Below, piece after piece: positions 8,111-15,700 of a DNA stretch of 64,000 nt (position 1 is its first letter; each line of letters opens with the position of its first letter). Position numbers and translations under genes: made by a program. Under the pieces are notes generated by a model. It saw nothing but the letters and a program-made list of their open reading frames with translations, searched no databases and was not told the origin of the DNA. This DNA is from JACCZR01 sp035296565 (GTDB taxonomy: Bacteria > Actinomycetota > Thermoleophilia > Solirubrobacterales > Thermoleophilaceae), in NCBI GenBank assembly GCA_035296565.1, contig DATHAQ010000052.1, forward strand, positions 27,307 to 91,306, read 5' to 3'.

Positions 8111-9202
8111 TTAGGGACCGGCTGGAGCGTTTCGCCCCAGCAACTGGCTGGCCGCGCGCCCGGCACGGCCGGCCGCCCCGAGCGCGGCTCCCATCAGCCG
8201 GTACTGGACCTGCTGTGAGCGCCTGGTGCGAGCGATCCGGTCGTGCTCGCGCTCCAGGTGCCAGGCCACCGTGGCCTCCAGGGTCTCCTCGTGCGGGCGA
8301 GAACGCCACATGAGCTCGCGCTTGGCCTTCGTGGCCCGGTAGGTCCACCAATGGCGCGCGGCTGCGAGCTCGATCGGGTGCAGCGGCGGGCGCCGGGCGG
8401 CGCCCAGCGCCTGGGCACCCACGGTGGCGAGCGCCCCGGGGATGCGCACCGGCGGCGCCACGCCCGAGATCCGGCCGAGGTCGGCGAAGAAGCGGTCGAA
8501 GGTGAAGTTGCGCCCGCCGAGGACGTAGCGCTCGGCGATGCCGCCCAGCTCGTCAGCCAGCAGGTGCCCGGCGACCACGTCGCGAACGTCGACCATGCAG
8601 AACGCCCCTCCCGAGTACATGGGGACGCGGCCCAGCAGGAAGTTGCGGACGATGCGGGTGGAGGTTATGTGCACGTCGCCCGCGCCGAAGGTCACAGCCG
8701 GGTTCACGCACACCAGCGGCAGGCCGCGAGCGGCCAGCCGCATCGCCTCGACCTCGGCCTCGTGCACCGAGTTCACGTAGGGGATGTCGAGGTGGCCGGC
8801 CGTGAACAGCTGGCTCTCGTCGGCGGTCCCGCCCGGCGGGGCCGGTCCCAGGGCGGCGGCGCTGGAGGTGAAGACCACCCGCTCGACCTCCGCGCGCAGA
8901 CACTCCCCCAAAACCGTCTTGGCCCCGCCCACGTTGACCTCGAACATGCGCTCGGCGTCGTCCTCGCGGATCGAGGTCACGCCCGCGGCGTGGAAGACTC
9001 GATCCACGCCCTTCAGCGCGCGGCGGACCGAGCGGCGGTCGGTGACGTCGCAGCGCACGCGCTCGCACTCGATCCCGTCCAGGCCCTCGAGCGGCGAACG
9101 CTCGCGCACGGTGACCCGCAGGTTGTCGCCGCGCTCCACCAGGGCGCGCGCCAAGTGCGACCCGATGAATCCGGTCGCTCCGGTCAGGAGGGTCTTGGGC
9201 AA
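8111..9202 (-). CDS. NAD-dependent epimerase/dehydratase family protein with altered YxxxK
   Basis: A 363-residue extended-SDR protein similar to dihydroflavonol-reductase-like sugar-nucleotide epimerases. The cofactor motif LLTGATGFIGSHLARAL is intact and VFHAAGVT follows, as does FTSSAAALG with the catalytic Ser. The position of the catalytic lysine in YxxxK is Val (IPYVNSVHEAEVEAM; codons TAC GTG AAC TCG GTG). The C-terminal 80 residues are Arg-rich and helical. Loss of this Lys normally removes dehydrogenase activity, so the protein may bind NAD(P) without canonical catalysis. Confidence 0.82.
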   Translation of the reverse strand: MPKTLLTGATGFIGSHLARALVERGDNLRVTVRERSPLEGLDGIECERVRCDVTDRRSVRRALKGVDRVFHAAGVTSIREDDAERMFEVNVGGAKTVLGECLRAEVERVVFTSSAAALGPAPPGGTADESQLFTAGHLDIPYVNSVHEAEVEAMRLAARGLPLVCVNPAVTFGAGDVHITSTRIVRNFLLGRVPMYSGGAFCMVDVRDVVAGHLLADELGGIAERYVLGGRNFTFDRFFADLGRISGVAPPVRIPGALATVGAQALGAARRPPLHPIELAAARHWWTYRATKAKRELMWRSRPHEETLEATVAWHLEREHDRIARTRRSQQVQYRLMGAALGAAGRAGRAASQLLGRNAPAGP

Positions 9203-9571
9203 CTACAGGTGAGCGCGCTGGCGGTGGGCACCCTCGAAGTGGCGCTGGCAGTCGAGGCAGCGGACGGCCTCGGGGACCGCCGCCAAACGGGCGGCGGCGA
9301 TCTGCTGCCCGCAGGCCAGGCAGACGCCGTAGGTGCCGTTGGCCAGCGCCCGGCGCGCCTCGGTGATCCGAGCCTCCTCCTCGAGCCACAGGAGGCGGGT
9401 GCCGGCATCGATCTCCCGGTCGTGCAGGTCCCCTGCGAGGTCGGCGGGGTGGTTGACCACGTCGGCGTTGTCGGAGCCGGCCACGGGGCCGACGGCATCC
9501 CGCATCCGCGTCAGCTCCTGCAGGCGCGCGTCGAGGCGGGCCTCGATCTGCTGCCTGTCTTGACCGGTCAT
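9203..9571 (-). CDS. DksA/TraR-family zinc finger protein
   Basis: A 122-residue protein with an N-terminal helical part (RQQIEARLDARLQELTRMRD) and a C-terminal zinc finger CLACG...CLDC, the DksA/TraR/YbiI arrangement; RALANGTYGVCLACGQQI is the classic stretch. Some members bind RNA polymerase, but many actinobacterial ones are uncharacterised. ATG at 9571 is preceded by a strong GGGAGGAG. It is divergent from the DegV gene, with a hairpin repeat in the gap. Confidence 0.88.
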   Translation of the reverse strand: MTGQDRQQIEARLDARLQELTRMRDAVGPVAGSDNADVVNHPADLAGDLHDREIDAGTRLLWLEEEARITEARRALANGTYGVCLACGQQIAAARLAAVPEAVRCLDCQRHFEGAHRQRAHL

Positions 9572-9589
9572 CGCTCTCCTCCCAGCGAC

Positions 9590-9631
9590 GGAGCACAGGC
9601 CGGGCGCCGGCCCGGCCGAGCACCGCTCGCT
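9590..9631 (+). repeat. Dispersed hairpin repeat, copy 1
   Basis: GGAGCACA, then stem GGCCGG, loop GCGCCGGC, stem CCGGCC, then GAGCACCG. It lies in the divergent gap between the DksA-like gene and degV and matches the repeat family described in the findings. Confidence 0.75.
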
Positions 9632-9666
9632 TGGTTCCGTAGCCGCGATCGTACTCCCCTGCACAG

Positions 9667-9672
9667 TAGGCT
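9667..9672 (+). promoter_or_regulatory. -10-like hexamer TAGGCT of degV
   Basis: TAGGCT is 8 bases before the ATG at 9681 and no ribosome-binding site is present, consistent with a leaderless transcript. Confidence 0.4.
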
Positions 9673-9680
9673 GCGGGCCG

Positions 9681-10535
9681 ATGTCCGTCGCCGTCGTCAC
9701 GGACACCACGTCCTACCTGCCGCACGAGCTGATCGAGCGTCACGGGATCGAGGTGGTGGACCTCTACATCGTGTTCGAGGGGGAGCGCACCGAGCGGGAG
9801 TCCTCGATCACCGACTACCCCGCGTTCTTCGAGGCGCTCCGCAGGACGGACGCGCTGCCGACCACCTCGCAGCCGTCGGTGGGCGACTTCATGTCGGTCT
9901 ACGACCCGCTGCTGGCGGACGGGGACGAGATCGTCTCGATCCACATCTCGGCGGGGCTGTCGGGCACAGCCGACTCCGCGCGGCAGGCCGCCCAGTCGCT
10001 GGAGGGCGGCGACCGCATCAAGGTGATCGACTCCACCACGGCGGCGGGCGGCCTCGGCATCCTTGTTCTCACAGCGGCCCGCGCTGCCGCAGAGGGCGCG
10101 AACGCGGAGCAGATCGAGGGCCTCGTCACCGAAGCCCGTGAGGACCTGAAGATGTGGTTCGCGATCGACACGCTCGAGTTCCTCAAGCGCGGCGGGCGGA
10201 TCGGTGCGGCCAGCGCGTGGATCGGCTCGACGCTCAAGGTCAAGCCCATCCTCACCGTAGAGTCGGAGATGACTCCGGTGGAGCGCGTACGGACCTCGAA
10301 GCGCATGTTCGAGCGCATGGTCGACTACGCGCGCCAGCGCCACGAGTCCGGGCGCGACGGGTGGGTCGTGCAGCACATCGCCGCGCCCGAGCAGGCCGCC
10401 GAGCTCGAGGCCCGCTGCCGCGAGATCTTCGGCAACGACCCGCTCTTCGTCAGCGAGATCGGCCCCGTGCTCAGCGCCCACACCGGACCGGGGCTGCTGG
10501 GGGTCGGGTCGATCTCGGAACGCTTCGTCAGCTGA
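9681..10535 (+). CDS. DegV family fatty-acid-binding protein
   Basis: A 284-residue DegV (FakB-type) protein. It opens with SVAVVTDTTSYLP, has TTSQPSVGDF, the SIHISAGLSGTADSA fatty-acid-carboxylate loop and LEFLKRGGRIGAASAW, all standard. FakB proteins present fatty acids to the kinase FakA; no fakA is in the window. It overlaps the next gene by one base (TGATG). Confidence 0.9.
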   Translation: MSVAVVTDTTSYLPHELIERHGIEVVDLYIVFEGERTERESSITDYPAFFEALRRTDALPTTSQPSVGDFMSVYDPLLADGDEIVSIHISAGLSGTADSARQAAQSLEGGDRIKVIDSTTAAGGLGILVLTAARAAAEGANAEQIEGLVTEAREDLKMWFAIDTLEFLKRGGRIGAASAWIGSTLKVKPILTVESEMTPVERVRTSKRMFERMVDYARQRHESGRDGWVVQHIAAPEQAAELEARCREIFGNDPLFVSEIGPVLSAHTGPGLLGVGSISERFVS

Positions 10536-11629
10536 TGGCCGACCTCTCGATCCGCGAGGTCGTCCGGCTGGTGATGATCATCGTGTGCGTCGCGCTGGCG
10601 CTGTACCTGGTGTACCTGCTGCGCAGGCCCATCGGCTGGCTGCTGGCCGCTCTCTTTTTGACGATTGCGCTCTCCGGCCCCGTGAACGTCCTGTCGCAGC
10701 GCATGAAGCGAGGGTTCGCCATCGCGCTGGTGTACTTCGGGCTTCTGCTCGTCCCGTTCCTCCTCGCCGCGGTCATCGTGCCCCCGCTCGTCACGGAAGT
10801 GAGCAAGCTCGCCGACAACGCGCCGCGCTATGCGAGCGACGTGACCGACTTCGTCGAGAAGAACAAGCGGCTGCAGAAGCTCAACAAGGACTACGACATC
10901 ACCGGCAAGCTGCAGGACCAGGCCGGGCAGATCCCGGAGAAGCTCGGCGACGCGGCCACCACGGTCAGGGACGTCGGGATCGGGCTGGTCAACTCGATCT
11001 TCGCCGTCGTGACCATCCTCATCCTCACCGCCTTCATGCTGGGCAGCGGGCGAAGATGGGTGGACGCCGGGCTGCACCAGTTACCCGAGGACCGGGCTAT
11101 CTCCATACGCCGGGTACTCGACCGCTCCAGCAAGGCCATCGCCTCCTACGTGGCCGGCGCCATCTTCCAGGCGGCGATGGCCGGCGTCCTCTCCTTCCTG
11201 GTGCTCAAGCTGCTCGGGGTGAACTTCGCCGCCCCCCTGGCGGTCCTGATCTTCTTCCTCGACCTGATCCCGCTGGTGGGCGCGACGATCGGCGCGGTGC
11301 TGGTGGGCGTTGTCACGCTGTTCGACGACTTCCCAACGGTCACGATCATCTGGATCGTGTGGTCGATCGTCTACCAGCAGCTGGAGAACAACCTGGTCCA
11401 GCCACAGATCCAGAAGCGAGCAGTGAACGTCCACCCGTTCGTGATCATCGTCGCGGTGCTCTTCGGCGCGCAGCTGCTCGGCGTGCTCGGGGCTATCGTC
11501 GCGGTGCCGGTAGCGGCCACCATTCACATCGCCGTGCGGGAGTACTCGGTGGTGAAGCGCCTGCTGACCCCCGAGGACCAGCCGACGATCGCCACCGCCG
11601 GTACTCCGCCGACGGCTAGCGGCGCCTGA
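10535..11629 (+). CDS. AI-2E family transporter (PerM/YdiK-like)
   Basis: A 364-residue polytopic membrane protein. Two N-terminal helices (LVMIIVCVALALYLVYLL; LLAALFLTIALSG), a cytosolic helical region, then the C-terminal block with ILIFFLDLIPLVGATIGA and YQQLENNLVQPQIQKRAV, hallmarks of the family. Members export small molecules or ions; substrate unknown. ATG at 10535 overlaps degV by one base. Its last 14 bases overlap the convergent DUF3618 gene. Confidence 0.9.
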   Translation: MADLSIREVVRLVMIIVCVALALYLVYLLRRPIGWLLAALFLTIALSGPVNVLSQRMKRGFAIALVYFGLLLVPFLLAAVIVPPLVTEVSKLADNAPRYASDVTDFVEKNKRLQKLNKDYDITGKLQDQAGQIPEKLGDAATTVRDVGIGLVNSIFAVVTILILTAFMLGSGRRWVDAGLHQLPEDRAISIRRVLDRSSKAIASYVAGAIFQAAMAGVLSFLVLKLLGVNFAAPLAVLIFFLDLIPLVGATIGAVLVGVVTLFDDFPTVTIIWIVWSIVYQQLENNLVQPQIQKRAVNVHPFVIIVAVLFGAQLLGVLGAIVAVPVAATIHIAVREYSVVKRLLTPEDQPTIATAGTPPTASGA

Positions 11630-11837
11630 ACAGCGAGATGGTGGCGGCAACGCCGCCACCGATGAGGAAGCCCGCCGCCGCCGCGCCGATCAGTGCGGGT
11701 GTGCGGTTCTCCGACAGCTGACGGCGCCAGTCGGTCAGCACGGCGACCTTCGTGCGCAGGTCGTTGACCGAGAAGCCCAGCTCACCGCGGGTGGTCTCGA
11801 TGTCTGCGCGGATCTCCTGTGAGCTGCGCTCGGGCAT
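11616..11837 (-). CDS. DUF3618 domain protein
   Basis: A 73-residue protein. RSSQEIRADIETTRGELG is the DUF3618 signature and one C-terminal helix (ALIGAAAAGFLIGGGVAA) anchors it, ending in RRR. It is the last gene of a four-gene operon of small membrane proteins and its ATG overlaps the holin-like gene's stop region by one base. Function is unknown; the set is common in actinobacteria and usually thought to act in the envelope. Confidence 0.88.
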   Translation of the reverse strand: MPERSSQEIRADIETTRGELGFSVNDLRTKVAVLTDWRRQLSENRTPALIGAAAAGFLIGGGVAATISLFRRR

Positions 11838-12298
11838 CAGCTTCCCTTCTCTATCTGCTCGAGGCGGTCACTCGAGCGGCCCAGTTGGTCGCGCTCGATC
11901 GCCTGGTGTTCGAACTGGGCCTTGGTGAGCTTGGCCTCCTCGATCGCCATGTCCGGCGTGGGCGGCGCGCCCTTCTTGAAGAAGCGGTACGCGACGAGTC
12001 CCGCGATGGCACCCAGGATCACCAGTAGGCCGAAGACGATGAAGAAACCCAGCCAGCCGTTGTCGAAGTCGAGCAGGTCGTTGACGAAGAAGCCGAGGCC
12101 GATCAGCAGGATGAACACCGCGAAGAACAGGAACGTGCCCGCGGCGGCCGCGATGCCCGCGCCCTTGCCGAGGTTGCTGACCTTCTCGCTGACCTCGGCC
12201 TTGGCGAGGTCGATCTCCTGGCGGACGAGCAGCGAGGCCTTCTCGGAGACCTCCTGGACGATCTCGCCCAGCGACTTGTCGGCGTCGCGTCCGTTCAC
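11837..12298 (-). CDS. Phage-holin-family-like membrane protein (DUF1469/holin III type)
   Basis: A 153-residue protein with an N-terminal amphipathic region (LLVRQEIDLAKAEVSEKV), two long membrane helices (residues about 48-70 and 80-105) and a charged coiled C-terminus. This matches the holin_3_6 family, which despite the name is chromosomal and not a prophage sign. It lies between the hypothetical 91-residue gene and DUF3618 with short overlaps. Confidence 0.88.
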   Translation of the reverse strand: MNGRDADKSLGEIVQEVSEKASLLVRQEIDLAKAEVSEKVSNLGKGAGIAAAAGTFLFFAVFILLIGLGFFVNDLLDFDNGWLGFFIVFGLLVILGAIAGLVAYRFFKKGAPPTPDMAIEEAKLTKAQFEHQAIERDQLGRSSDRLEQIEKGS

Positions 12299-12570
12299 TC
12301 GCTCGGCCCCAGGGCCCTGAGGGCGACCGCGAGGGCGAGCCCGCCGGCGAACGCCGCGCCCACGAACAGCTCGGGGCGCTCGGCGAAGGCGTCGGACTCC
12401 GTGTGCGACTGGCCGTCGAGCGGCGACTCGCCGCGCGGGGGCGAGTCGGGGCCGCCCTCGGGCTCGACCACCTGCTCCGGCGTCGCGGCCTGGGTGGGAT
12501 CGGCTTCACCGGCCGCCGCTTCGGCGCGGTTGACCTCGTCGCCGGGCTGTCCTGGGGTGGCGGCCTCCAT
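12295..12570 (-). CDS. Small single-pass membrane protein, unknown
   Basis: A 91-residue protein: an acidic, Pro/Gly/Glu-rich disordered N-terminus (about 65 residues) and one C-terminal helix (ELFVGAAFAGGLALAVALRA). I recognise no family. The ATG at 12570 overlaps the stop of the DUF4235-like gene (TGATG) and its own end overlaps the holin-like gene (12295-12298), so it belongs to this operon. The frame extends upstream, but that stretch is out of frame with the real DUF4235-like gene. Confidence 0.75.
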   Translation of the reverse strand: MEAATPGQPGDEVNRAEAAAGEADPTQAATPEQVVEPEGGPDSPPRGESPLDGQSHTESDAFAERPELFVGAAFAGGLALAVALRALGPSE

Positions 12571-12707
12571 CAGTCGACCGGCGGGTCCTCGCCGGTGACA
12601 CGGGTCCAGATCTCGATGGCGATCCGGTTGGCGACGATGGAGGTCAGGGCGCCCAGGCCGGCGAGCAGGCCGCTCCAGGCGAGGCGCTTTACCAAGTCGT
12701 TGTCCAT
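12570..12707 (-). CDS. Tiny DUF4235-like membrane protein (45 residues)
   Basis: The minus strand encodes 45 residues from ATG 12707 to TGA 12572-12570: it opens MDNDLVKRLAWSGLLAGLG, has one helix, and ends in WTRVTGEDPPVD. The W-x-x-x-TG-E-x-PP ending resembles DUF4235 proteins, which occur beside DUF3618 and holin-like genes. Its stop overlaps the next start (TGATG). Evidence is context, overlap and the family-like ending. Confidence 0.7.
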   Translation of the reverse strand: MDNDLVKRLAWSGLLAGLGALTSIVANRIAIEIWTRVTGEDPPVD

Positions 12708-12718
12708 GGGCGCCGGAT

Positions 12719-13348
12719 TCAACCAGACACGGCCGCGGGGTCACCGGATGCGGTCTCGAGTCCTCCGCAGATGGTGTCCACTACCAGGCCCTTCGCGTGC
12801 TCAAACTCTTCCTCGGTACGCGGGAGGACATCGAAGATCCACGCGGTGAGGAGCTGCTCGATCGCGCCGTAGAAGCACATCGCGGCGAACTCGGCGGGGA
12901 TATCGGCCTTGAACAGGCCCTCCGCGCGAGCAGTCTCCACGATTGCCGCTATCCCCTGATAGGCCTCGCGGATCTTCTCCAGGTGCAGCCGGCCGAAGGA
13001 GTTGGCCGCGCGGGTGACCTCGACGATGATCACCTTCATCAGCTCCGGCTCGTGGCGGTAGGAGTCGATGATGAAGCCGGCGACCGCGTAGAGCTTGTCC
13101 CGCGCGGGCATCTCCTGACGGTCGATCTCGGCGATCGCGTCGAGCATGATCTGCCAGCGCTCCAGGAAGAGCGTGTTGAGGATCTCCTCCTTGGAGTCGA
13201 AGTAGTGGTAGACGAGCCCGTAGGCGACGCCGGCCTCGTCCGCCACGTCGGAGACGCGGCAGTGGTGGAACCCGCGCTGGGCGAAGACCTGTATCCCGGC
13301 GTCGAGGATCATGCGGCGCTTGTCCGCCGCCCGGCCGTCGGGGCTCAT
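12719..13348 (-). CDS. TetR/AcrR family transcriptional regulator
   Basis: A 209-residue repressor-type protein. The N-terminal HTH spans about residues 10-55 (RRMILDAGIQVFAQRGFHHC, VAYGLVYHYFDSKEEIL); the C-terminal ligand domain resembles FadR-like TetR regulators of fatty-acid genes (HLEKIREAYQGIAAIV). It overlaps the upstream nitrilase gene by 4 bases (ATGA), so both are one operon. The palindrome TTGACTG-AC-CAGTCAA at 14246-14261 upstream of that operon is a good candidate for autoregulation. Confidence 0.88.
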   Translation of the reverse strand: MSPDGRAADKRRMILDAGIQVFAQRGFHHCRVSDVADEAGVAYGLVYHYFDSKEEILNTLFLERWQIMLDAIAEIDRQEMPARDKLYAVAGFIIDSYRHEPELMKVIIVEVTRAANSFGRLHLEKIREAYQGIAAIVETARAEGLFKADIPAEFAAMCFYGAIEQLLTAWIFDVLPRTEEEFEHAKGLVVDTICGGLETASGDPAAVSG

Positions 13349-14178
13349 GCGGGCACCTCCTCCGGCCAGCGGTAGGCCGCCGGGACGCGGTTGGCCAGAC
13401 TCGGCAGCTGCTCGCGGATCTCCTCCTGGCGCTCGACGTCGAGCTCGGCGGCCACGAAGCCCTCGCCCCCCTCGGCCCGGGCCAGGACCGCGCCCCAGGG
13501 GTCGACGATCATCGAGCCGCCGTAGCTCTCCTTGTCGCCGGCCGGCCCCACCTGGTCGGCGGCGACCACGAAGGCCTGGTTCTCGATCGCCCGGGCGCGC
13601 AGCAGGACCTCCCAGTGTCCGGCCTCTCCGGTGACCCGCGTGAACGCCGAGGGCACGGAGATGACGCGCGCGCCCCGTACCGCGAGGATGCGGTAGAGCT
13701 CCGGGAAGCGAAGGTCGAAGCACACGGTCAGGCCGAGCTCGAGCCCGCCGGCCAGCTCGGAGAGCACGATCTCGTGGCCGGGCTCCTCGCTCGCGGACTC
13801 GCGATAGCTCTGGCCGCCGACGGTCACGTCGAACATGTGGATCTTGCGGTAGACGGCATGGACCTCGCCGTCGGGCCCGACGTGCGCCGAGGTGTTGGAG
13901 AGCTTGCTGTGGCCCTCGCGGCGCTCGGCGATGGAGCCGGCGACGATGTCGATGCCCAGTTCGCGGGCGGTCTCGCGGGCCCAGCCGATGGTGGGGCCGC
14001 CCTGGAGCGGCTCGGCGCCGGCCTCGAGCGCCTCGAGCTCGCCCATGACGTTGACCTTCTCGGGCAGCACGACGAGGTCCGCGCCGTCGGCGGCGGCCTC
14101 TCGGGTCAGGCGATCGGCACGCTCGAGGTTGCGAGCGAGGTCTCCGCCTGAGTTCAGCTGAACTGCTGCTGCGCGCAT
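13345..14178 (-). CDS. Carbon-nitrogen hydrolase (nitrilase superfamily, Nit2-like)
   Basis: A 277-residue amidase. The catalytic triad is visible: Glu in VVLPEKVNV, Lys in YRKIHMFD and Cys in LTVCFDLRFPELY. The FDLRFPELYR stretch is typical of the Nit1/Nit2 (omega-amidase or deaminated-glutathione amidase) branch. ATG at 14178 is used because the extended frame upstream reads through the hairpin repeat. It is followed by its probable regulator, a TetR gene. Confidence 0.88.
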   Translation of the reverse strand: MRAAAVQLNSGGDLARNLERADRLTREAAADGADLVVLPEKVNVMGELEALEAGAEPLQGGPTIGWARETARELGIDIVAGSIAERREGHSKLSNTSAHVGPDGEVHAVYRKIHMFDVTVGGQSYRESASEEPGHEIVLSELAGGLELGLTVCFDLRFPELYRILAVRGARVISVPSAFTRVTGEAGHWEVLLRARAIENQAFVVAADQVGPAGDKESYGGSMIVDPWGAVLARAEGGEGFVAAELDVERQEEIREQLPSLANRVPAAYRWPEEVPA

Positions 14179-14197
14179 CGGCTCCCTCGTGAGCGGC

Positions 14198-14241
14198 GGA
14201 GCACAGGCCGGGCGTTGGCCGGCCGAGCACCGCCCGCTCGA
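14198..14241 (+). repeat. Dispersed hairpin repeat, copy 2
   Basis: GGAGCACA, stem GGCCGG, loop GCGTTGG, stem CCGGCC, then GAGCACCGCCCGCTCGA. It is the cleanest copy and sits between the palindromic operator and the nitrilase start, inside the likely 5' leader. Confidence 0.8.
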
Positions 14242-14245
14242 CATT

Positions 14246-14261
14246 TTGACTGACCAGTCAA
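14246..14261. promoter_or_regulatory. Palindromic operator TTGACTG-AC-CAGTCAA
   Basis: A perfect 7-bp inverted repeat with a 2-base centre in the gap upstream of the nitrilase-tetR operon, of a form typical for TetR-family sites. It overlaps the lrp stop codon region. Binding by the linked TetR protein is inference. Confidence 0.6.
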
Positions 14262-14746
14262 TCTGAGTCTATCGGGAGGCCCCGCGGTGGGACAGGGGCC
14301 GACTGGACGATCGACGTCGTGGTCTGACCGTAGGGAGCAAAGCGGTCGATCACGTCCTCCAGGTGCTCGACGTCGCGCACATGCAGCCGCATGACATAGC
14401 AGTCGTCCCCGGTGATGCGGTGCGCCTCGGAGACCTCGGGTGTGCGCTGGGCGAGCTCGGCCACCTTCTTCAGCTCGCGCGGCGCCGGGCGGATGCGCAG
14501 CACCGCCCCCAGCCCGAAGCCCAGCGCCCGCGGGTCAAGGTCGGCGTGGTAGCCGCGGATCACGCCGCCCTCCTCGAGGCGGGCGAGGCGCTCGGCGACA
14601 GCGGGCGCGCTCAGCCCTATGCGGCGGCCCAGCTCAGCCAGGCTCAGGCGTGCGTCGCGCTGCAGCTCGGCCAACAGCCGTCGGTTGGAGTCGTCGACGG
14701 TGAGAACGCCGTTTCGCCGTCGATCATTAGTTGTTTCGGTCTTCAT
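14258..14746 (-). CDS. Lrp/AsnC family transcriptional regulator
   Basis: A 162-residue feast/famine regulator: an HTH (DSNRRLLAELQRDARLSLAE, GLSAPAVAERLARLEE) followed by a RAM ligand domain (EAHRITGDDCYVMRLHVRDV). It is divergent from an EamA-type exporter, a common pairing in which Lrp senses an amino acid and controls its export. ATG at 14746 is close behind GAAGGA. Confidence 0.92.
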   Translation of the reverse strand: MKTETTNDRRRNGVLTVDDSNRRLLAELQRDARLSLAELGRRIGLSAPAVAERLARLEEGGVIRGYHADLDPRALGFGLGAVLRIRPAPRELKKVAELAQRTPEVSEAHRITGDDCYVMRLHVRDVEHLEDVIDRFAPYGQTTTSIVQSAPVPPRGLPIDSD

Positions 14747-14759
14747 TCCTTCGTTGAGG

Positions 14760-14787
14760 ATTATCCCACACGCGTCTACCCGGGCAA
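14760..14787 (-). promoter_or_regulatory. Predicted lrp promoter (TTGCCC-N16-GATAAT)
   Basis: On the minus strand TTGCCC (14787-14782) and GATAAT (14765-14760) are 16 bases apart, ending 13 bases before the lrp ATG. It is one of the few places in the window with both boxes recognisable. Confidence 0.5.
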
Positions 14788-14798
14788 CCTTCTGAGGG

Positions 14799-15674
14799 GT
14801 GCCTCCTCAGCTGCTCTTCGTCGTCAGCGCGGTCTTCCACTACCTGGGGCCCGCCTTCGCCGTGCTCCTGTTCGCGCGCGTGGACGTGTTGGGCGTGGCC
14901 TGGCTGCGGATCGCCTCGGCGGCCGTCCTGTTCGCGGCCTGGCGGCGTCCGGGCCGGTTGGTCGCGCGGCTGCGCGGCGAGAGGCGCGCGACGCTGCTGG
15001 CCTGGGGCGCGGTGCTCGCGGCGATGAACTGCTGCTTCTACGGGGCAATAGACCGTCTGCCCCTGGGCACCGTGGCGGCCATCGAGTTCCTGCCCGTGAT
15101 CGCCCTGGCCGCGCTCGGCTCGCGGAGCCCGCGCAACGCGGCGGCACTGCTCCTCGCAGGCGGCGGCGTGTACCTCGTGACCGATGTGCGGTTCGAGGGC
15201 GGCGGCCTGGGGTTCGCGCTCGCCTTCGCCAACGCGGGGCTGTTCGCGGCCTACATCGTGCTCAGCCACCGCGTGGCCCAGCGCGGCGCCGGGGTGGACT
15301 CCCTGGGCGCCGCCATGCTGATCGCCGCCGTCGCGGTGAGCCCCCTCGCCGGCGCAGAGGCCCTGCCCGCCCTGTCGGACCCTCTCGCCCTCGCGGCCGG
15401 CGTGGGCGTGGGCCTGTCGTCATCGGTGATCCCCTACGTGACCGACCAGCTGGCGATGGCCAAGCTGTCGCGTGCGGCCTACGCGCTCATGGTCTCGCTG
15501 CTGCCGGCGACCGCCACGGTCATCGGGGTGGTGGTGCTGGCCCAGGTCCCCTCGCCAGCCGAGGTAGCTGGTGTCGCGCTGGTGGTGGCCGGCGTGGCCC
15601 TGCGCCGCGAGCGGCCCGAGGCCCGACCGATCTCCGCGGAAAGCATCGTCGAGGAGCCCAGCGCCGCGATCTGA
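14799..15674 (+). CDS. EamA/RhtA-type DMT family exporter
   Basis: A 291-residue membrane protein with about ten hydrophobic helices and the internal duplication of DMT exporters (IDRLPLGTVAAIEFLPVIA in the first half, SRAAYALMVSLLPATATV in the second). RhtA-like members export threonine/homoserine and other amino acids. The divergent Lrp gene supports an amino-acid substrate. The GTG at 14799 is the first start before helix 1. Confidence 0.87.
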   Translation: MPPQLLFVVSAVFHYLGPAFAVLLFARVDVLGVAWLRIASAAVLFAAWRRPGRLVARLRGERRATLLAWGAVLAAMNCCFYGAIDRLPLGTVAAIEFLPVIALAALGSRSPRNAAALLLAGGGVYLVTDVRFEGGGLGFALAFANAGLFAAYIVLSHRVAQRGAGVDSLGAAMLIAAVAVSPLAGAEALPALSDPLALAAGVGVGLSSSVIPYVTDQLAMAKLSRAAYALMVSLLPATATVIGVVVLAQVPSPAEVAGVALVVAGVALRRERPEARPISAESIVEEPSAAI

Positions 15675-15700
15675 CCCGCCGAGGCTCTAGCTTCGCCCAG

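Noticed and set aside
8243..10481. Frames of over 600 codons on both strands across the epimerase, DksA-like and degV genes
   Set aside because: They cross three recognised genes in other frames and have Arg/Gly/Ala-rich, motif-free translations.
11837..12298. Prophage remnant suggested by a holin-family protein
   Set aside because: This holin-like family is chromosomal in actinobacteria and no other phage gene is present.
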